The notes beneath the pieces were generated by a model that ran no database searches, was not told the DNA's origin, and saw only the letters and a list, made by a program, of their open reading frames with translations. The position numbers and the translations under genes are program-made. Below are positions 7,675-17,853 of a DNA stretch of 64,000 nt, one piece after another. This DNA is from Methanobacterium sp. UBA294 (lineage in GTDB: Archaea; Methanobacteriota; Methanobacteria; Methanobacteriales; Methanobacteriaceae), in contig DACB01000008.1 in the NCBI GenBank assembly GCA_002494495.1, positions 1 to 64,000 on the forward strand, in the 5' to 3' direction. Numbering within the stretch: position 1 is the stretch's first letter; each line of letters begins with the position of its first letter.

Positions 7675-8091
7675 ATGAAAATAGCAATTACATCCAATGG
7701 AAATAACTTAGATTCCGAGGTGAGTCCTGTATTTGCAAGATGTCCCTATTTTTTTGTTGCAGATCTGGAAAAGGGAGACATTAAAGAAATATCAACAATT
7801 GAAAATCCAACAAAAAATGAAAGGGGAGCAGGAATTTCAGCAGCCCAATTTATTGGCAATAAAAATGTGGATGCTTTAATTTCCGATGCAGTTGGTCCAA
7901 ATGCATTCAATTTATTTAAACAAATAGGGATCAAAATGTATAAACTACAATCTGGCACTGTTAAAGATAATTTGAAACTTTTCACAGAAAATAAATTGGA
8001 TGAAATAACATCATCCGGCTTTGGAGGATCAATGGCCGGTGGTAGAGGTCCTGGAAGAAGAGAGGGAATGGGCGGAGGAAGGCAAATATAG
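7675..8091 (+). CDS. NifX/NifB-like (DIM domain) protein with Gly/Arg-rich tail
   Basis: This 138-residue protein has the DIM domain (MKIAITSNGNNLDSEVSPVF, RCPYFFVADLEKG, ERGAGISAAQFIGNKNVD, ISDAVGPNAF) and then a glycine- and arginine-rich tail of about 20 residues (GGSMAGGRGPGRREGMG), which is common in archaeal members and may be flexible. It starts 4 bp after the mrp stop behind a GGAGTG site. It is closest in sequence style to the 557 gene, with ENPTKNERGAG against ENPAKFEKGAG, so these two look like a duplicated pair. Confidence 0.88.
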   Translation: MKIAITSNGNNLDSEVSPVFARCPYFFVADLEKGDIKEISTIENPTKNERGAGISAAQFIGNKNVDALISDAVGPNAFNLFKQIGIKMYKLQSGTVKDNLKLFTENKLDEITSSGFGGSMAGGRGPGRREGMGGGRQI

Positions 8092-8159
8092 ATAAGCCCA
8101 TAATTATCTCAATGTTGAAAATGAGACAAGATAAATGAAATTTGATTAAGGGGATACTT

Positions 8160-8351
8160 ATGGCTGAAATAACGATAGTCTACGATAGATGTGAAGCTGT
8201 AGACTGTGCTGAATGTGTAGAAGTCTGCCCGATGGAAATCTTTACCATCAAGGGAGACCAAATAACCATCCAGAACAGGGATCAATGCAGTTTATGTGAA
8301 GTATGTGTGGATGTATGTCCAAATGAAGCAATCAAGGTCATAGAAGAATAA
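8160..8351 (+). CDS. 2[4Fe-4S] ferredoxin
   Basis: A 63-residue protein holding two cluster motifs: C-x4-C-x2-C-x3-CP (CEAVDCAECVEVCP) and C-x2-C-x2-C-x3-CP (CSLCEVCVDVCP). The first motif has four residues between the first two cysteines instead of two. The start is the ATG at 8160, after an AAGGGG site. It ends the DUF134-DIM-Mrp-DIM run, 68 bp after the previous gene, and is a likely electron donor for cluster building or for a partner enzyme of the DIM proteins. The partner is inferred. Confidence 0.9.
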   Translation: MAEITIVYDRCEAVDCAECVEVCPMEIFTIKGDQITIQNRDQCSLCEVCVDVCPNEAIKVIEE

Positions 8352-8650
8352 AATAAATGTTTCATCTTTGAGATTTATAACTTTCAATTAATAAGAAAGT
8401 CTTTCAATTATTGCTGTATATTAAATCATTATAACTCTAATCTTTTAAATTTTTATTACTGGAAAACGAATATCACAAACATGATTAAACAATGATTTTA
8501 CTGAGAAATAGGGGAGTATTTAACTTTAAATGAAATTTCCATCCTTTAAATAGTAAAATAACAATAAATATTATTTTAGGTAGATATAATAAAACTCAGG
8601 AATCCAGCAGACAAATCACTATTAAAGAATAATAAAATCTGGTAGTTTCA
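8352..8650. other. Intergenic spacer with no gene seen
   Basis: About 300 bp of A+T-rich sequence. A 10-base repeat, CTTTCAATTA, occurs twice near 8390-8410. No open frame with a ribosome site, no strong hairpin and no copy of the 22-bp palindrome were found; it must hold the promoter of the CDF gene. Confidence 0.5.
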
Positions 8651-9862
8651 ATGGATGATAAAACACGAATGAATTTAAGGAAGGGAGAGAAAGCCGCCAT
8701 ATATTCCAGCTTAACAAACTTGGTATTGGCTATCCTTAAAGGGATAATTGGCATATTGTCGGGGAGTATTGCTTTAATTGCTGATTCTTTTCATTCATTT
8801 TCGGATATAATCGCATCTGTGGCTGTATTCATCGGACTTAGACTTTCCCAGCGTAAAGCAGATGAAATGTTTCCCTACGGTTATTATAAGATAGAATCTT
8901 TTGTTTCTTTAATAGTATCGGCCATAATAATAGTAACTGGTATAGAAATAGCTTTAGAATCTTTTAACGCATTTATTAACCCAAAAGTAATTGAAATTCC
9001 ATTAATAAGTCTTTTTGTAGCTGCCATTTCTGTGTTGGTTTCATTTTTACTGGCTAGGTACAAGGAGGAAGTTGGAAGAAAAATTGACTCTCAGGCATTA
9101 ATAAATGACGGAAAACACAGCTTTATTGATATTTTTTCATCGTTGGTTGTATTCATCGGTATATTATCGTCATATATGGGTTTTTTAAGTATTGAAGGGA
9201 TTTCAGGAATTTTAATAGCATTTTTAATTGTTTATATAGGATTAAAATTGGCTAAAGATGATGTTCTTGTCCTTTTAGATGCCAGTATGGATCCCGAACA
9301 AATTAATAAAATAAAATCCATTTCTAAAGGTGTTAATGGAGTAAAAGGCATTCATGATATTAAAATTAGGAGATCAGGACCGGTTGTACTAGCTGAACTG
9401 CATTTAGAAACTGAAAAAGGATTGCCAGTTAAAAAAGCATCTGAAATTACAAAGGAAGTTATAAATTCTGTTAAAAATGAGATTCATAACTTGGATACTT
9501 TGACAGTTCAAATAGAACCCTATAAAAAAGAAAAATTAAGGGTAGCAGTACCCGTGGAAAACAGGAAAGCTTTACAATCCAAGGTTTCTGAACATTTTGC
9601 CAGGGCACCCTATATCTTATTTGCTGATGTGGCTGATGGTAAAATAACAGATATATTAATTAAAAAAAACCCAGGGAACAGATTGGAAAAGAAGAAGGGA
9701 ATTGAAACTGTTAAATTTTTAGGAAAAGAGAAAGTTGATGTTCTGATAAGTAACGAGGTTCATGAAGGCCCGATGTTTGCCTTGAATAATAAGTTGATTG
9801 ACGTGTTAATTCCAAAGGGTAAAAGTCTTGAGGAAATAGTTCTAAACGTATATAATGATTAA
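8651..9862 (+). CDS. Cation diffusion facilitator (CDF) transporter fused to a DIM domain
   Basis: Residues 1-210 are a CDF transporter with about six membrane helices. The metal-site pairs are visible as ADSFHSFSD in helix 2 and NDGKHSFID in helix 5. Residues 210-295 form the usual cytoplasmic dimerisation domain (GVKGIHDIKIRRSGP, ending LTVQIEPY). From about residue 300, RVAVPVENRKALQSKVSEHF followed by ARAPYILFADVADGK and VDVLISNEVHEGP is a complete DIM domain. CDF proteins export Zn2+, Fe2+, Co2+, Ni2+ or Mn2+ against H+. The Asp/His pairs fit several of these. The fused domain suggests a metal or metal-cluster sensor on the cytoplasmic face. The MBL-fold gene follows 21 bp later. Confidence 0.9.
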   Translation: MDDKTRMNLRKGEKAAIYSSLTNLVLAILKGIIGILSGSIALIADSFHSFSDIIASVAVFIGLRLSQRKADEMFPYGYYKIESFVSLIVSAIIIVTGIEIALESFNAFINPKVIEIPLISLFVAAISVLVSFLLARYKEEVGRKIDSQALINDGKHSFIDIFSSLVVFIGILSSYMGFLSIEGISGILIAFLIVYIGLKLAKDDVLVLLDASMDPEQINKIKSISKGVNGVKGIHDIKIRRSGPVVLAELHLETEKGLPVKKASEITKEVINSVKNEIHNLDTLTVQIEPYKKEKLRVAVPVENRKALQSKVSEHFARAPYILFADVADGKITDILIKKNPGNRLEKKKGIETVKFLGKEKVDVLISNEVHEGPMFALNNKLIDVLIPKGKSLEEIVLNVYND

Positions 9863-9883
9863 AAATGACCTTAGTGATCCAAA

Positions 9884-10534
9884 ATGAAACTTCAAATTCT
9901 ATATGATAATAAAGCGTTGGACAATTTTAAAACAGGATGGGGATTGTCATGCTTCATAGAAATAAATGACAAGAAAATTCTCTTTGACACTGGCTGGAAC
10001 GGGTTTACCCTACTAAATAATATGAAAACTGCCGGTATCAACCCGGAAGAAATTGATACAGTTGTTATATCTCACCCACACTGGGATCACATAGGTGGCT
10101 TAAACCATATACTAAACTGTACAAGGAATCCTGATGTCTATATCCCTGAATCAGCATCAGAAAATCTCAAAACCGAAATTAAAAATCAGGCACATGTTAC
10201 AGAGGTTTCAGGGATTAAAAAGATCCATGAGGATGTTTACACTACTGGAGAGCTAGGAGAAAAAATCAAAGAGCAATCTTTAGTGTTGATTTCAAAAAAA
10301 GGAAACATCATCCTTACTGGGTGCGCTCATCCCGGACTTGAAATTATCATCCAAAAATCCCGGGAACTCGGGGACATTTATGCGGTGATGGGAGGCTTCC
10401 ATAATTCAAGTATCGATATTTTAGAAGGAATACCCCTGGTAGTGCCCTGTCACTGTAGTGAAATCCATGAAATTAAAAATAAAATGCCAATATCCTTTAG
10501 ATCATGTAAAACGGGATGTTATTTAGAAATTTAA
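9884..10534 (+). CDS. Metallo-beta-lactamase fold hydrolase
   Basis: A 216-residue soluble protein with the two-metal motif SHPHWDHIGG near residue 65, then GCAHPG near 147, GGFHNSS near 169 and a terminal PCHCSE. The arrangement fits the subfamily annotated as dihydropterin-ribofuranosylaminobenzene-phosphate synthase-like, which is common in methanogens and includes proteins of unknown reaction. No flavodoxin domain is present, so it is not an FprA. It is probably co-transcribed with the CDF-DIM gene, and converges on mmp10 with only 5 bp between the stops. Confidence 0.8.
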   Translation: MKLQILYDNKALDNFKTGWGLSCFIEINDKKILFDTGWNGFTLLNNMKTAGINPEEIDTVVISHPHWDHIGGLNHILNCTRNPDVYIPESASENLKTEIKNQAHVTEVSGIKKIHEDVYTTGELGEKIKEQSLVLISKKGNIILTGCAHPGLEIIIQKSRELGDIYAVMGGFHNSSIDILEGIPLVVPCHCSEIHEIKNKMPISFRSCKTGCYLEI

Positions 10535-10539
10535 GAACT

Positions 10540-11787
10540 TTACTTCCTTACCCCGAAGAAATTTATAGCCTCAATTAAATCCTGAAAAGCAATTAACTCT
10601 GTTTTTAGTACATCTTCACGGGATAATGTGCCGCTCATCTCTCCATCGACAGAGAGTTTGTCCGGGCCCCTGGCAACTATTCTATCCACACCATCCCTGC
10701 TTAAAACTTCCTCTGCCTTATGGTCATGCACGAAAGCACGTCCAGGGATCATCACTGTTTCCTTTAAATCCTTAAGATCTATCTCTTCCAGATCTTTCTG
10801 GGTTATTAAACAGCCAATATCTTTATTTGCAGCTACAACATTTACCAGCTCTTCAGCACCTATACTGAGAATAATTTTCTCGATGTATGGAGCGGCTACT
10901 TTACTGGTTAATATGGTTGCTTCAGAGGTTACATCAGATAATATATCCAGGTATTTCTGATTTTTCTTTTTACTGATGGCAAATGGAGTATCATTTTCAG
11001 GATCACAGAGTGGTGTCCCTGTTACCCGGAGATTGAATTCATTATTTACTTGCTTTACAAGGTCTTCGAATTCTTCCAGGGATTGGGTTTTTTGACCCTC
11101 TATGATGGGTTCATTACCTAAAATAAGCCCTTGGTTTTCTAGATTAGCAAATCTCATTAGTATTAATGCTTTAGCACCCCAATCTTCCAGATCGCTTGCA
11201 GTTTTAAATAATACATCACCATCATTTGCCCCGGGAACTATAACTGCTGCGGCATGGACATCACAGTTTTCACTGAATATTTTAAGGGCTTTCAGGGATT
11301 CTTCGGGATTTTTATCACCCATCCATGTTTTTCTCAACAGTGTGTCAGTTGAAAAAACAGTAAAGGTCACTTCCTCCACGCCCAGTGATATCAAATCTTC
11401 AGCTATCTTTGCATCATCGATACCTTTGCCGCTGGTATATCCCAGGTGAATGGGAAGGCTCTGGTCTTTAAATGCAGATGAAATCTCTAGTAGATTTGGA
11501 TAACAGCTTACATCTCCCCCTCCGCTTATGTTTACTTTCAGGTTCTGGTCTCTGAATCCGCCCATCATCAAGGTATTTTGGACTGATCCAACCACCATGA
11601 AGGGAGGTATGAAGTTGTTGGTAGTTTCCCGTACTCCGGTGCCGCAGTGTTCACATCCTACAGTCCCGGGATTACACAGTTTACACCCAAAGGGATCTCC
11701 GTCGGTGACTTTCCTAAAATAACAATATTTACAGAATCCTCTGCAGTCTTTGCCGGGTATACCGCCTACATCTGCTATTATTTGCAT
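10540..11787 (-). CDS. mmp10: Methanogenesis marker 10, MCR arginine C-methyltransferase (radical SAM)
   Basis: The 415-residue protein has the radical-SAM cysteines as C-x3-C-x2-C (CRGFCKYCYF) near residue 16, followed by a cysteine-rich insert (CKLCNPGTVGCEHCGTG), GGGDVSCYP near 90, and more C-terminal domains. Mmp10 methylates an arginine next to the MCR active site. The enzyme uses SAM, a corrinoid and a [4Fe-4S] cluster. Its target is encoded next door: the gene is divergent from mcrB across 268 bp. McrA here keeps the arginine in RRARGENEPGG (residue 271). Confidence 0.93.
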   Translation of the reverse strand: MQIIADVGGIPGKDCRGFCKYCYFRKVTDGDPFGCKLCNPGTVGCEHCGTGVRETTNNFIPPFMVVGSVQNTLMMGGFRDQNLKVNISGGGDVSCYPNLLEISSAFKDQSLPIHLGYTSGKGIDDAKIAEDLISLGVEEVTFTVFSTDTLLRKTWMGDKNPEESLKALKIFSENCDVHAAAVIVPGANDGDVLFKTASDLEDWGAKALILMRFANLENQGLILGNEPIIEGQKTQSLEEFEDLVKQVNNEFNLRVTGTPLCDPENDTPFAISKKKNQKYLDILSDVTSEATILTSKVAAPYIEKIILSIGAEELVNVVAANKDIGCLITQKDLEEIDLKDLKETVMIPGRAFVHDHKAEEVLSRDGVDRIVARGPDKLSVDGEMSGTLSREDVLKTELIAFQDLIEAINFFGVRK

Positions 11788-11917
11788 GTTATCTACTTTT
11801 ACTTTAAAACAAGTAATTTAAACATTAATTAGAAGAAAAAAATCTTTTAAATACAATTTCATTTTACTGGATTATTCCATATAAATCTTTCTACTTGAAT
11901 CTAAAAGAAAGTTACAT

Positions 11918-11928
11918 ATCATATAAGT
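11918..11928 (+). promoter_or_regulatory. Probable TATA box of the mcr operon
   Basis: The A/T-rich element ATCATATAAG at about this position, preceded by a purine-rich AAAGAAAGTT, is the best archaeal promoter candidate upstream of mcrB. Transcription would begin near 11945-11950 and produce a leader of about 110 nt. No start-site data are available. Confidence 0.4.
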
Positions 11929-11957
11929 CATTAAATGGAGATTCGTATATCAAAAAT

Positions 11958-12017
11958 TGTATCGTTTAGATCAAAAAACCATTTTAAGCAGATTATCCCT
12001 GCTTATTAGACGATACA
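11958..12017 (+). promoter_or_regulatory. Structured 5' leader of the mcr operon
   Basis: The arms TGTATCGTTTAG (11958-11969) and TTAGACGATACA (12006-12017) pair over 12 positions, two of them G-U. Inside lies a second hairpin with stem AAGCAG/CTGCTT (11986-12004) and a seven-base loop, ATTATCC. There is no T-tract, so it is not a terminator. It ends 31-39 bases before the AGGAGGG ribosome site of mcrB and could affect mRNA stability or translation. Confidence 0.5.
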
Positions 12018-12041
12018 TAAGAAAATGATGTACAAGAATTC

Positions 12042-13384
<1,343 letters not shown>

Positions 13385-13417
13385 TCAATATTTCCAACCT
13401 TGGGGGTAAAATAGTAA

Positions 13418-13858
13418 ATGGACATTGAAATATTTCCGCACAGATTATTAAGCGCTAATACCACTGAAAGATTGCTAAACGATCTGGAAATGGTTGAAGG
13501 CATTAACAAAATTGTTATACAAGGACAAAGACTTCCTTCTGAAGAAATAAATCCCGAACGCAGAAAAATCATAATAAAAGGTGAAGAAATCGATTTACAG
13601 GTTCAAACCGGCCGAGTTCTCATGGAAATTGAAGATGAGGAAATCATCGATGAAATTAAGACTATTTGTGACTCAAACCTGCCCTTTGGTTTCAACGTAC
13701 ATGTTGGAACATTTATAAGGAAGCAGAAAACTGTTTCAGATGGAATTAAATACGGTGATACCTTAGATGAAATGTCTGATGATGTGGTTGGTTTAACTGA
13801 TCAAAACGCACAGCTCAGTGAAAGAGCCACAATAATTAAAAAAGAGAACCAAAAATGA
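13418..13858 (+). CDS. mcrD: Methyl-coenzyme M reductase operon protein D
   Basis: A 146-residue protein beginning MDIEIFPHRLLSANTTERLL with the internal PFGFNVHVGTFIRKQKTVSDG typical of McrD. It is not part of the mature enzyme; McrD has been found associated with MCR and is thought to act in assembly or F430 delivery. It lies between mcrB and mcrC and its last codons overlap the mcrC start (ATGA), which couples their translation. Its codon use is less biased than that of mcrB, G and A, in keeping with a lower expression level. Confidence 0.95.
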   Translation: MDIEIFPHRLLSANTTERLLNDLEMVEGINKIVIQGQRLPSEEINPERRKIIIKGEEIDLQVQTGRVLMEIEDEEIIDEIKTICDSNLPFGFNVHVGTFIRKQKTVSDGIKYGDTLDEMSDDVVGLTDQNAQLSERATIIKKENQK

Positions 13859-14451
13859 TCGGCAAAACCACTCACGTAGTAGATTGCAGAGAAGCAATGG
13901 GTATGGGTGAAGGAGGAGGAATCGCCCAGAGAGGTACTTTTGCAGAGTGTGGAAACGATGTTTTGGCAATAGCCATGTCTCCTGGAAGGAGGCACATAAC
14001 TAAACCAGTATGTGAAATCACATTTGCACTACGGGAAGCTAACATATTTACCAGCACTTTAGTATTGAATGCAGGTGCCGGAGTTCCCTCAGATGCTCCA
14101 ACAGCAGGAATGGGAAGCCTTTTTGGATTAACTCCAAAAGAGGTTGAACAGATTAAAAGATTTCGTCTTTTGGTAGTTCATTTGGGAGGAGTGAAACATC
14201 ATATAGTATACAAGGCCCGCTTAATTTTACGTAAAGTAAACAGGCCATGTATAGTGATATGCGAATATCCTGTAGATTTTGAAGATTTTGCACAAATTGG
14301 TGTTAAAACCAAAGCTGTAATGCCCGAGGAACCAAAAACACAAGGTGAAATCGTGGATATTATAAGCGGAATTATTAGAGGAGAAACCGCTCCCCAGGAA
14401 AAGTTGGATGAAATAATAAAAAAGGTAAGATTAGCATTAGGAGGTGCATGA
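13855..14451 (+). CDS. mcrC: Methyl-coenzyme M reductase operon protein C
   Basis: This 198-residue protein begins MIGKTTHVVDCREAMGMGEG and includes GRRHITKPVCEITFALREA and HLGGVKHHIVYKARLI. McrC is a subunit of the ATP-dependent activation complex (component A3a) that reduces inactive Ni(II)-MCR, working with AtwA, whose gene ends at 507 in this window. The start ATG overlaps the mcrD stop by four bases, and mcrG begins 3 bp after its stop. Confidence 0.95.
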   Translation: MIGKTTHVVDCREAMGMGEGGGIAQRGTFAECGNDVLAIAMSPGRRHITKPVCEITFALREANIFTSTLVLNAGAGVPSDAPTAGMGSLFGLTPKEVEQIKRFRLLVVHLGGVKHHIVYKARLILRKVNRPCIVICEYPVDFEDFAQIGVKTKAVMPEEPKTQGEIVDIISGIIRGETAPQEKLDEIIKKVRLALGGA

Positions 14452-14454
14452 TTT

Positions 14455-15204
14455 ATGGCACAATTCTATCCAGGAACAAGTCAGGTTGCTGAAAACCGTA
14501 GGAGAATGAGCAACCCTGATGTAGAACTTGAAAAGTTAAGGGAGATTTCCGACGAAGATGTAGTTAAGATATTAGGTCACCGAGCCCCAGGTGAAGAGTA
14601 CCCCAGCGTACACCCACCACTAGAAGAAATCGATGAACCAGATGATATCATAAGAGAAACTGTAGTACCACTGGATGGTGCAAAAGCAGGTGACAGAGTC
14701 CGATACATACAGTTTACGGATTCCATGTACAACGCTCCAGCACAACCATTCATGAGATCCAGAGCATACCTCTGGAGATTCAGAGGTGCAGACGCAGGTA
14801 CACTATCTGGAAGACAGATTATCGAAACCAGAGAAAGAGACCTTGAAAAATACTCCAAAGAATTACTGGAAGGCGAATGGTTTGACCCAGCCAGAACAGG
14901 TATAAGGGGTAAAACAGTACACGGTCACGCTGTAAGACTAGACGAAGACGGTATGATGTTTGACATGCTGAGAAGACTGGTCTTAAACAAAGACACTGGT
15001 AACGTAGAAGCTGTCAAAAACCAGATTGGTGACGAACTGGACGAACCAGTTAACCTGGGTGAACCATTAGATGAAGAAACCCTTAAAGCAAGAACCACAA
15101 TATACAGAAAAGATAATGAAGCCTATCGTGATGACACTGACGCAGTGGAAGTACTACAGAGAATACACGTACTACGATCACAAGGTGGGTTCAAACCCGA
15201 ATAA
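14455..15204 (+). CDS. mcrG: Methyl-coenzyme M reductase I, subunit gamma
   Basis: The 249-residue protein is the normal length for McrG and starts MAQFYPGTSQVAENRRRMSN. The conserved LGHRAPGEEYPSVHPPLEE near residue 40 and IRGKTVHGHAVRLDEDGMMF near 142 are visible. McrG completes the MCR heterotrimer and contributes to the coenzyme B channel. The gene follows mcrC by 3 bp with a GGAGGTG site and precedes mcrA by 15 bp. Codon bias is as strong as in mcrA and mcrB. Confidence 0.97.
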   Translation: MAQFYPGTSQVAENRRRMSNPDVELEKLREISDEDVVKILGHRAPGEEYPSVHPPLEEIDEPDDIIRETVVPLDGAKAGDRVRYIQFTDSMYNAPAQPFMRSRAYLWRFRGADAGTLSGRQIIETRERDLEKYSKELLEGEWFDPARTGIRGKTVHGHAVRLDEDGMMFDMLRRLVLNKDTGNVEAVKNQIGDELDEPVNLGEPLDEETLKARTTIYRKDNEAYRDDTDAVEVLQRIHVLRSQGGFKPE

Positions 15205-15219
15205 TCAGGAGGTGGAAAA

Positions 15220-16875
15220 ATGGCAGAAAAAATGTTTATAGATGCACTTAAAAAAGCATTCAAAGAAGATCCAGCCGATAAAAAAACCTCTTTCTACAAA
15301 TTCGGTGGTTGGAAACAATCCGAAAGAAAAACAGAGTTTGTAGAAGCTGGTAAAAAGGTAGCAGCTGAAAGAGGAATTCCACAATACGACCCAGATGTAG
15401 GTACTCCATTAGGTCAGAGAGTACTTATGCCTTACCAAGTGTCCACCACTGACACTTTTGTAGAAGGTGACGATTTACACTTTGTAAACAACGCCGCTAT
15501 GCAGCAGATGTGGGACGACATAAGAAGAACTGTTATTGTAGGATTAAACACAGCACACACCGTTATAGAAAAAAGGTTAGGTAAAGAAGTTAGCCCTGAA
15601 ACCATCACTCACTACCTGGAAACTGTAAACCACGCAATGCCTGGTGCAGCAGTTGTACAGGAGCACATGGTGGAAACCCACCCATTACTGGTGGCTGACA
15701 GTTATGTTAAAGTCTTTACTGGTAACGATGAAGTAGCTGACGAAATAGACCCTGCATACGTATTAGACATAAACAAAGAGTTCCCAGCTGATCAGGCTGA
15801 AGTACTTAAAAACGAAGTAGGAGACGGAATCTGGCAGATAGTCAGGATACCAACCATAGTATCCCGAACCTGTGATGGTGGTACCACCTCACGATGGTCT
15901 GCTATGCAGATTGGTATGTCCATGATTTCTGCATACAAACAGGCAGCAGGAGAAGCCGCAACTGGTGACTTCGCATACGCTGCAAAACACGCAGAAGTTA
16001 TTCACATGGGTACTTACCTCCCTGTCCGAAGGGCAAGGGGAGAAAACGAACCAGGTGGATTAGCATTTGGATTCCTGGCTGACATAGTTCAGACCCCAAG
16101 AAAATACCCAGACGACCCAGTAAGGCAGACCTTAGATGTTGTGGCCGCAGGAGCTATGCTCTACGACCAGATCTGGCTCGGTTCTTACATGTCTGGTGGT
16201 GTTGGTTTCACTCAGTATGCAACCGCTGCCTACACTGACAACGTGCTTGACGACTTCACCTACTACGGTAAAGAATACGTAGAAGACAAATATGGTGGAA
16301 TGACCGAAGCACCAAACACCATGGACACAGTCCTAGACGTTGCTTCTGAAGTAAACTTCTACGCACTGGAACAGTTTGAAGACTACCCCGCACTACTTGA
16401 AACCATATTTGGTGGATCACAGAGGGCATCCATCGTAGCAGCTGCATCTGGTTGTTCAACCGCATTTGCTACTGGAAACGCTCAGACTGGTCTAAGCGGA
16501 TGGTACCTCTCTATGTACCTGCACAAGGAACAGCACAGCAGACTTGGATTCTATGGTTACGACCTTCAGGACCAGTGTGGTGCCTCCAACGTGTTCTCAA
16601 TTAGAGGAGACGAAGGATTACCAACTGAACTAAGAGGAGCTAACTATCCAAACTACGCAATGAACGTGGGTCACCAGGGTGAATACGCAGGTATATCCCA
16701 GGCAGCACACTCTGCACGAGCAGACGCATTTGCACTTAACCCACTGGTTAAAATAGCATTTGCAGACAAAAACCTAACATTCGACTTTGCTGAAATACGT
16801 GCTCAGTTTGCTAAAGGTGCATTAAGAGAATTCGAACCAGCCGGTGAAAGAGCTCTTATCTCACCAGCCAAATAA
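15220..16875 (+). CDS. mcrA: Methyl-coenzyme M reductase I, subunit alpha
   Basis: The 551-residue catalytic subunit keeps the residues known to be modified in the Methanothermobacter enzyme: His257 (AAKHAEV), Arg271 (VRRARGE), Gln401 (GGSQRAS), Gly446 as the thioglycine site and Cys453 (GFYGYDLQDQC). The last positions are shifted by one relative to that enzyme because of a one-residue insertion. McrA holds F430 and the active site. The LGFYGYDLQDQCGASN region is the one used in mcrA surveys. The gene is followed by a strong hairpin with a T-tract at 16875. Mmp10 for the Arg modification is encoded upstream of the operon. Confidence 0.98.
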   Translation: MAEKMFIDALKKAFKEDPADKKTSFYKFGGWKQSERKTEFVEAGKKVAAERGIPQYDPDVGTPLGQRVLMPYQVSTTDTFVEGDDLHFVNNAAMQQMWDDIRRTVIVGLNTAHTVIEKRLGKEVSPETITHYLETVNHAMPGAAVVQEHMVETHPLLVADSYVKVFTGNDEVADEIDPAYVLDINKEFPADQAEVLKNEVGDGIWQIVRIPTIVSRTCDGGTTSRWSAMQIGMSMISAYKQAAGEAATGDFAYAAKHAEVIHMGTYLPVRRARGENEPGGLAFGFLADIVQTPRKYPDDPVRQTLDVVAAGAMLYDQIWLGSYMSGGVGFTQYATAAYTDNVLDDFTYYGKEYVEDKYGGMTEAPNTMDTVLDVASEVNFYALEQFEDYPALLETIFGGSQRASIVAAASGCSTAFATGNAQTGLSGWYLSMYLHKEQHSRLGFYGYDLQDQCGASNVFSIRGDEGLPTELRGANYPNYAMNVGHQGEYAGISQAAHSARADAFALNPLVKIAFADKNLTFDFAEIRAQFAKGALREFEPAGERALISPAK

Positions 16876-16905
16876 ATAGGTGTTACGCAAACACCTATTT
16901 TTTTT
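16875..16905 (+). terminator. Hairpin and T-tract between mcrA and mtrE
   Basis: Arms AATAGGTGTT and AACACCTATT pair perfectly over ten bases around the loop ACGCA, followed by eight T residues. It begins at the mcrA stop codon. Only about 30 bp separate it from mtrE, so it may allow partial read-through into mtr. Confidence 0.8.
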
Positions 16906-16935
16906 ATTTTATTTAAAAAATAAGGAGGAAATTAT

Positions 16936-17844
<909 letters not shown>

Positions 17845-17853
17845 GGAGGTTTA

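Noticed and set aside
557..9862. DIM genes as part of a nitrogenase cofactor cluster
   Set aside because: No nifH, D, K, E, N or B gene is present, and these domains are common outside nitrogen fixation.
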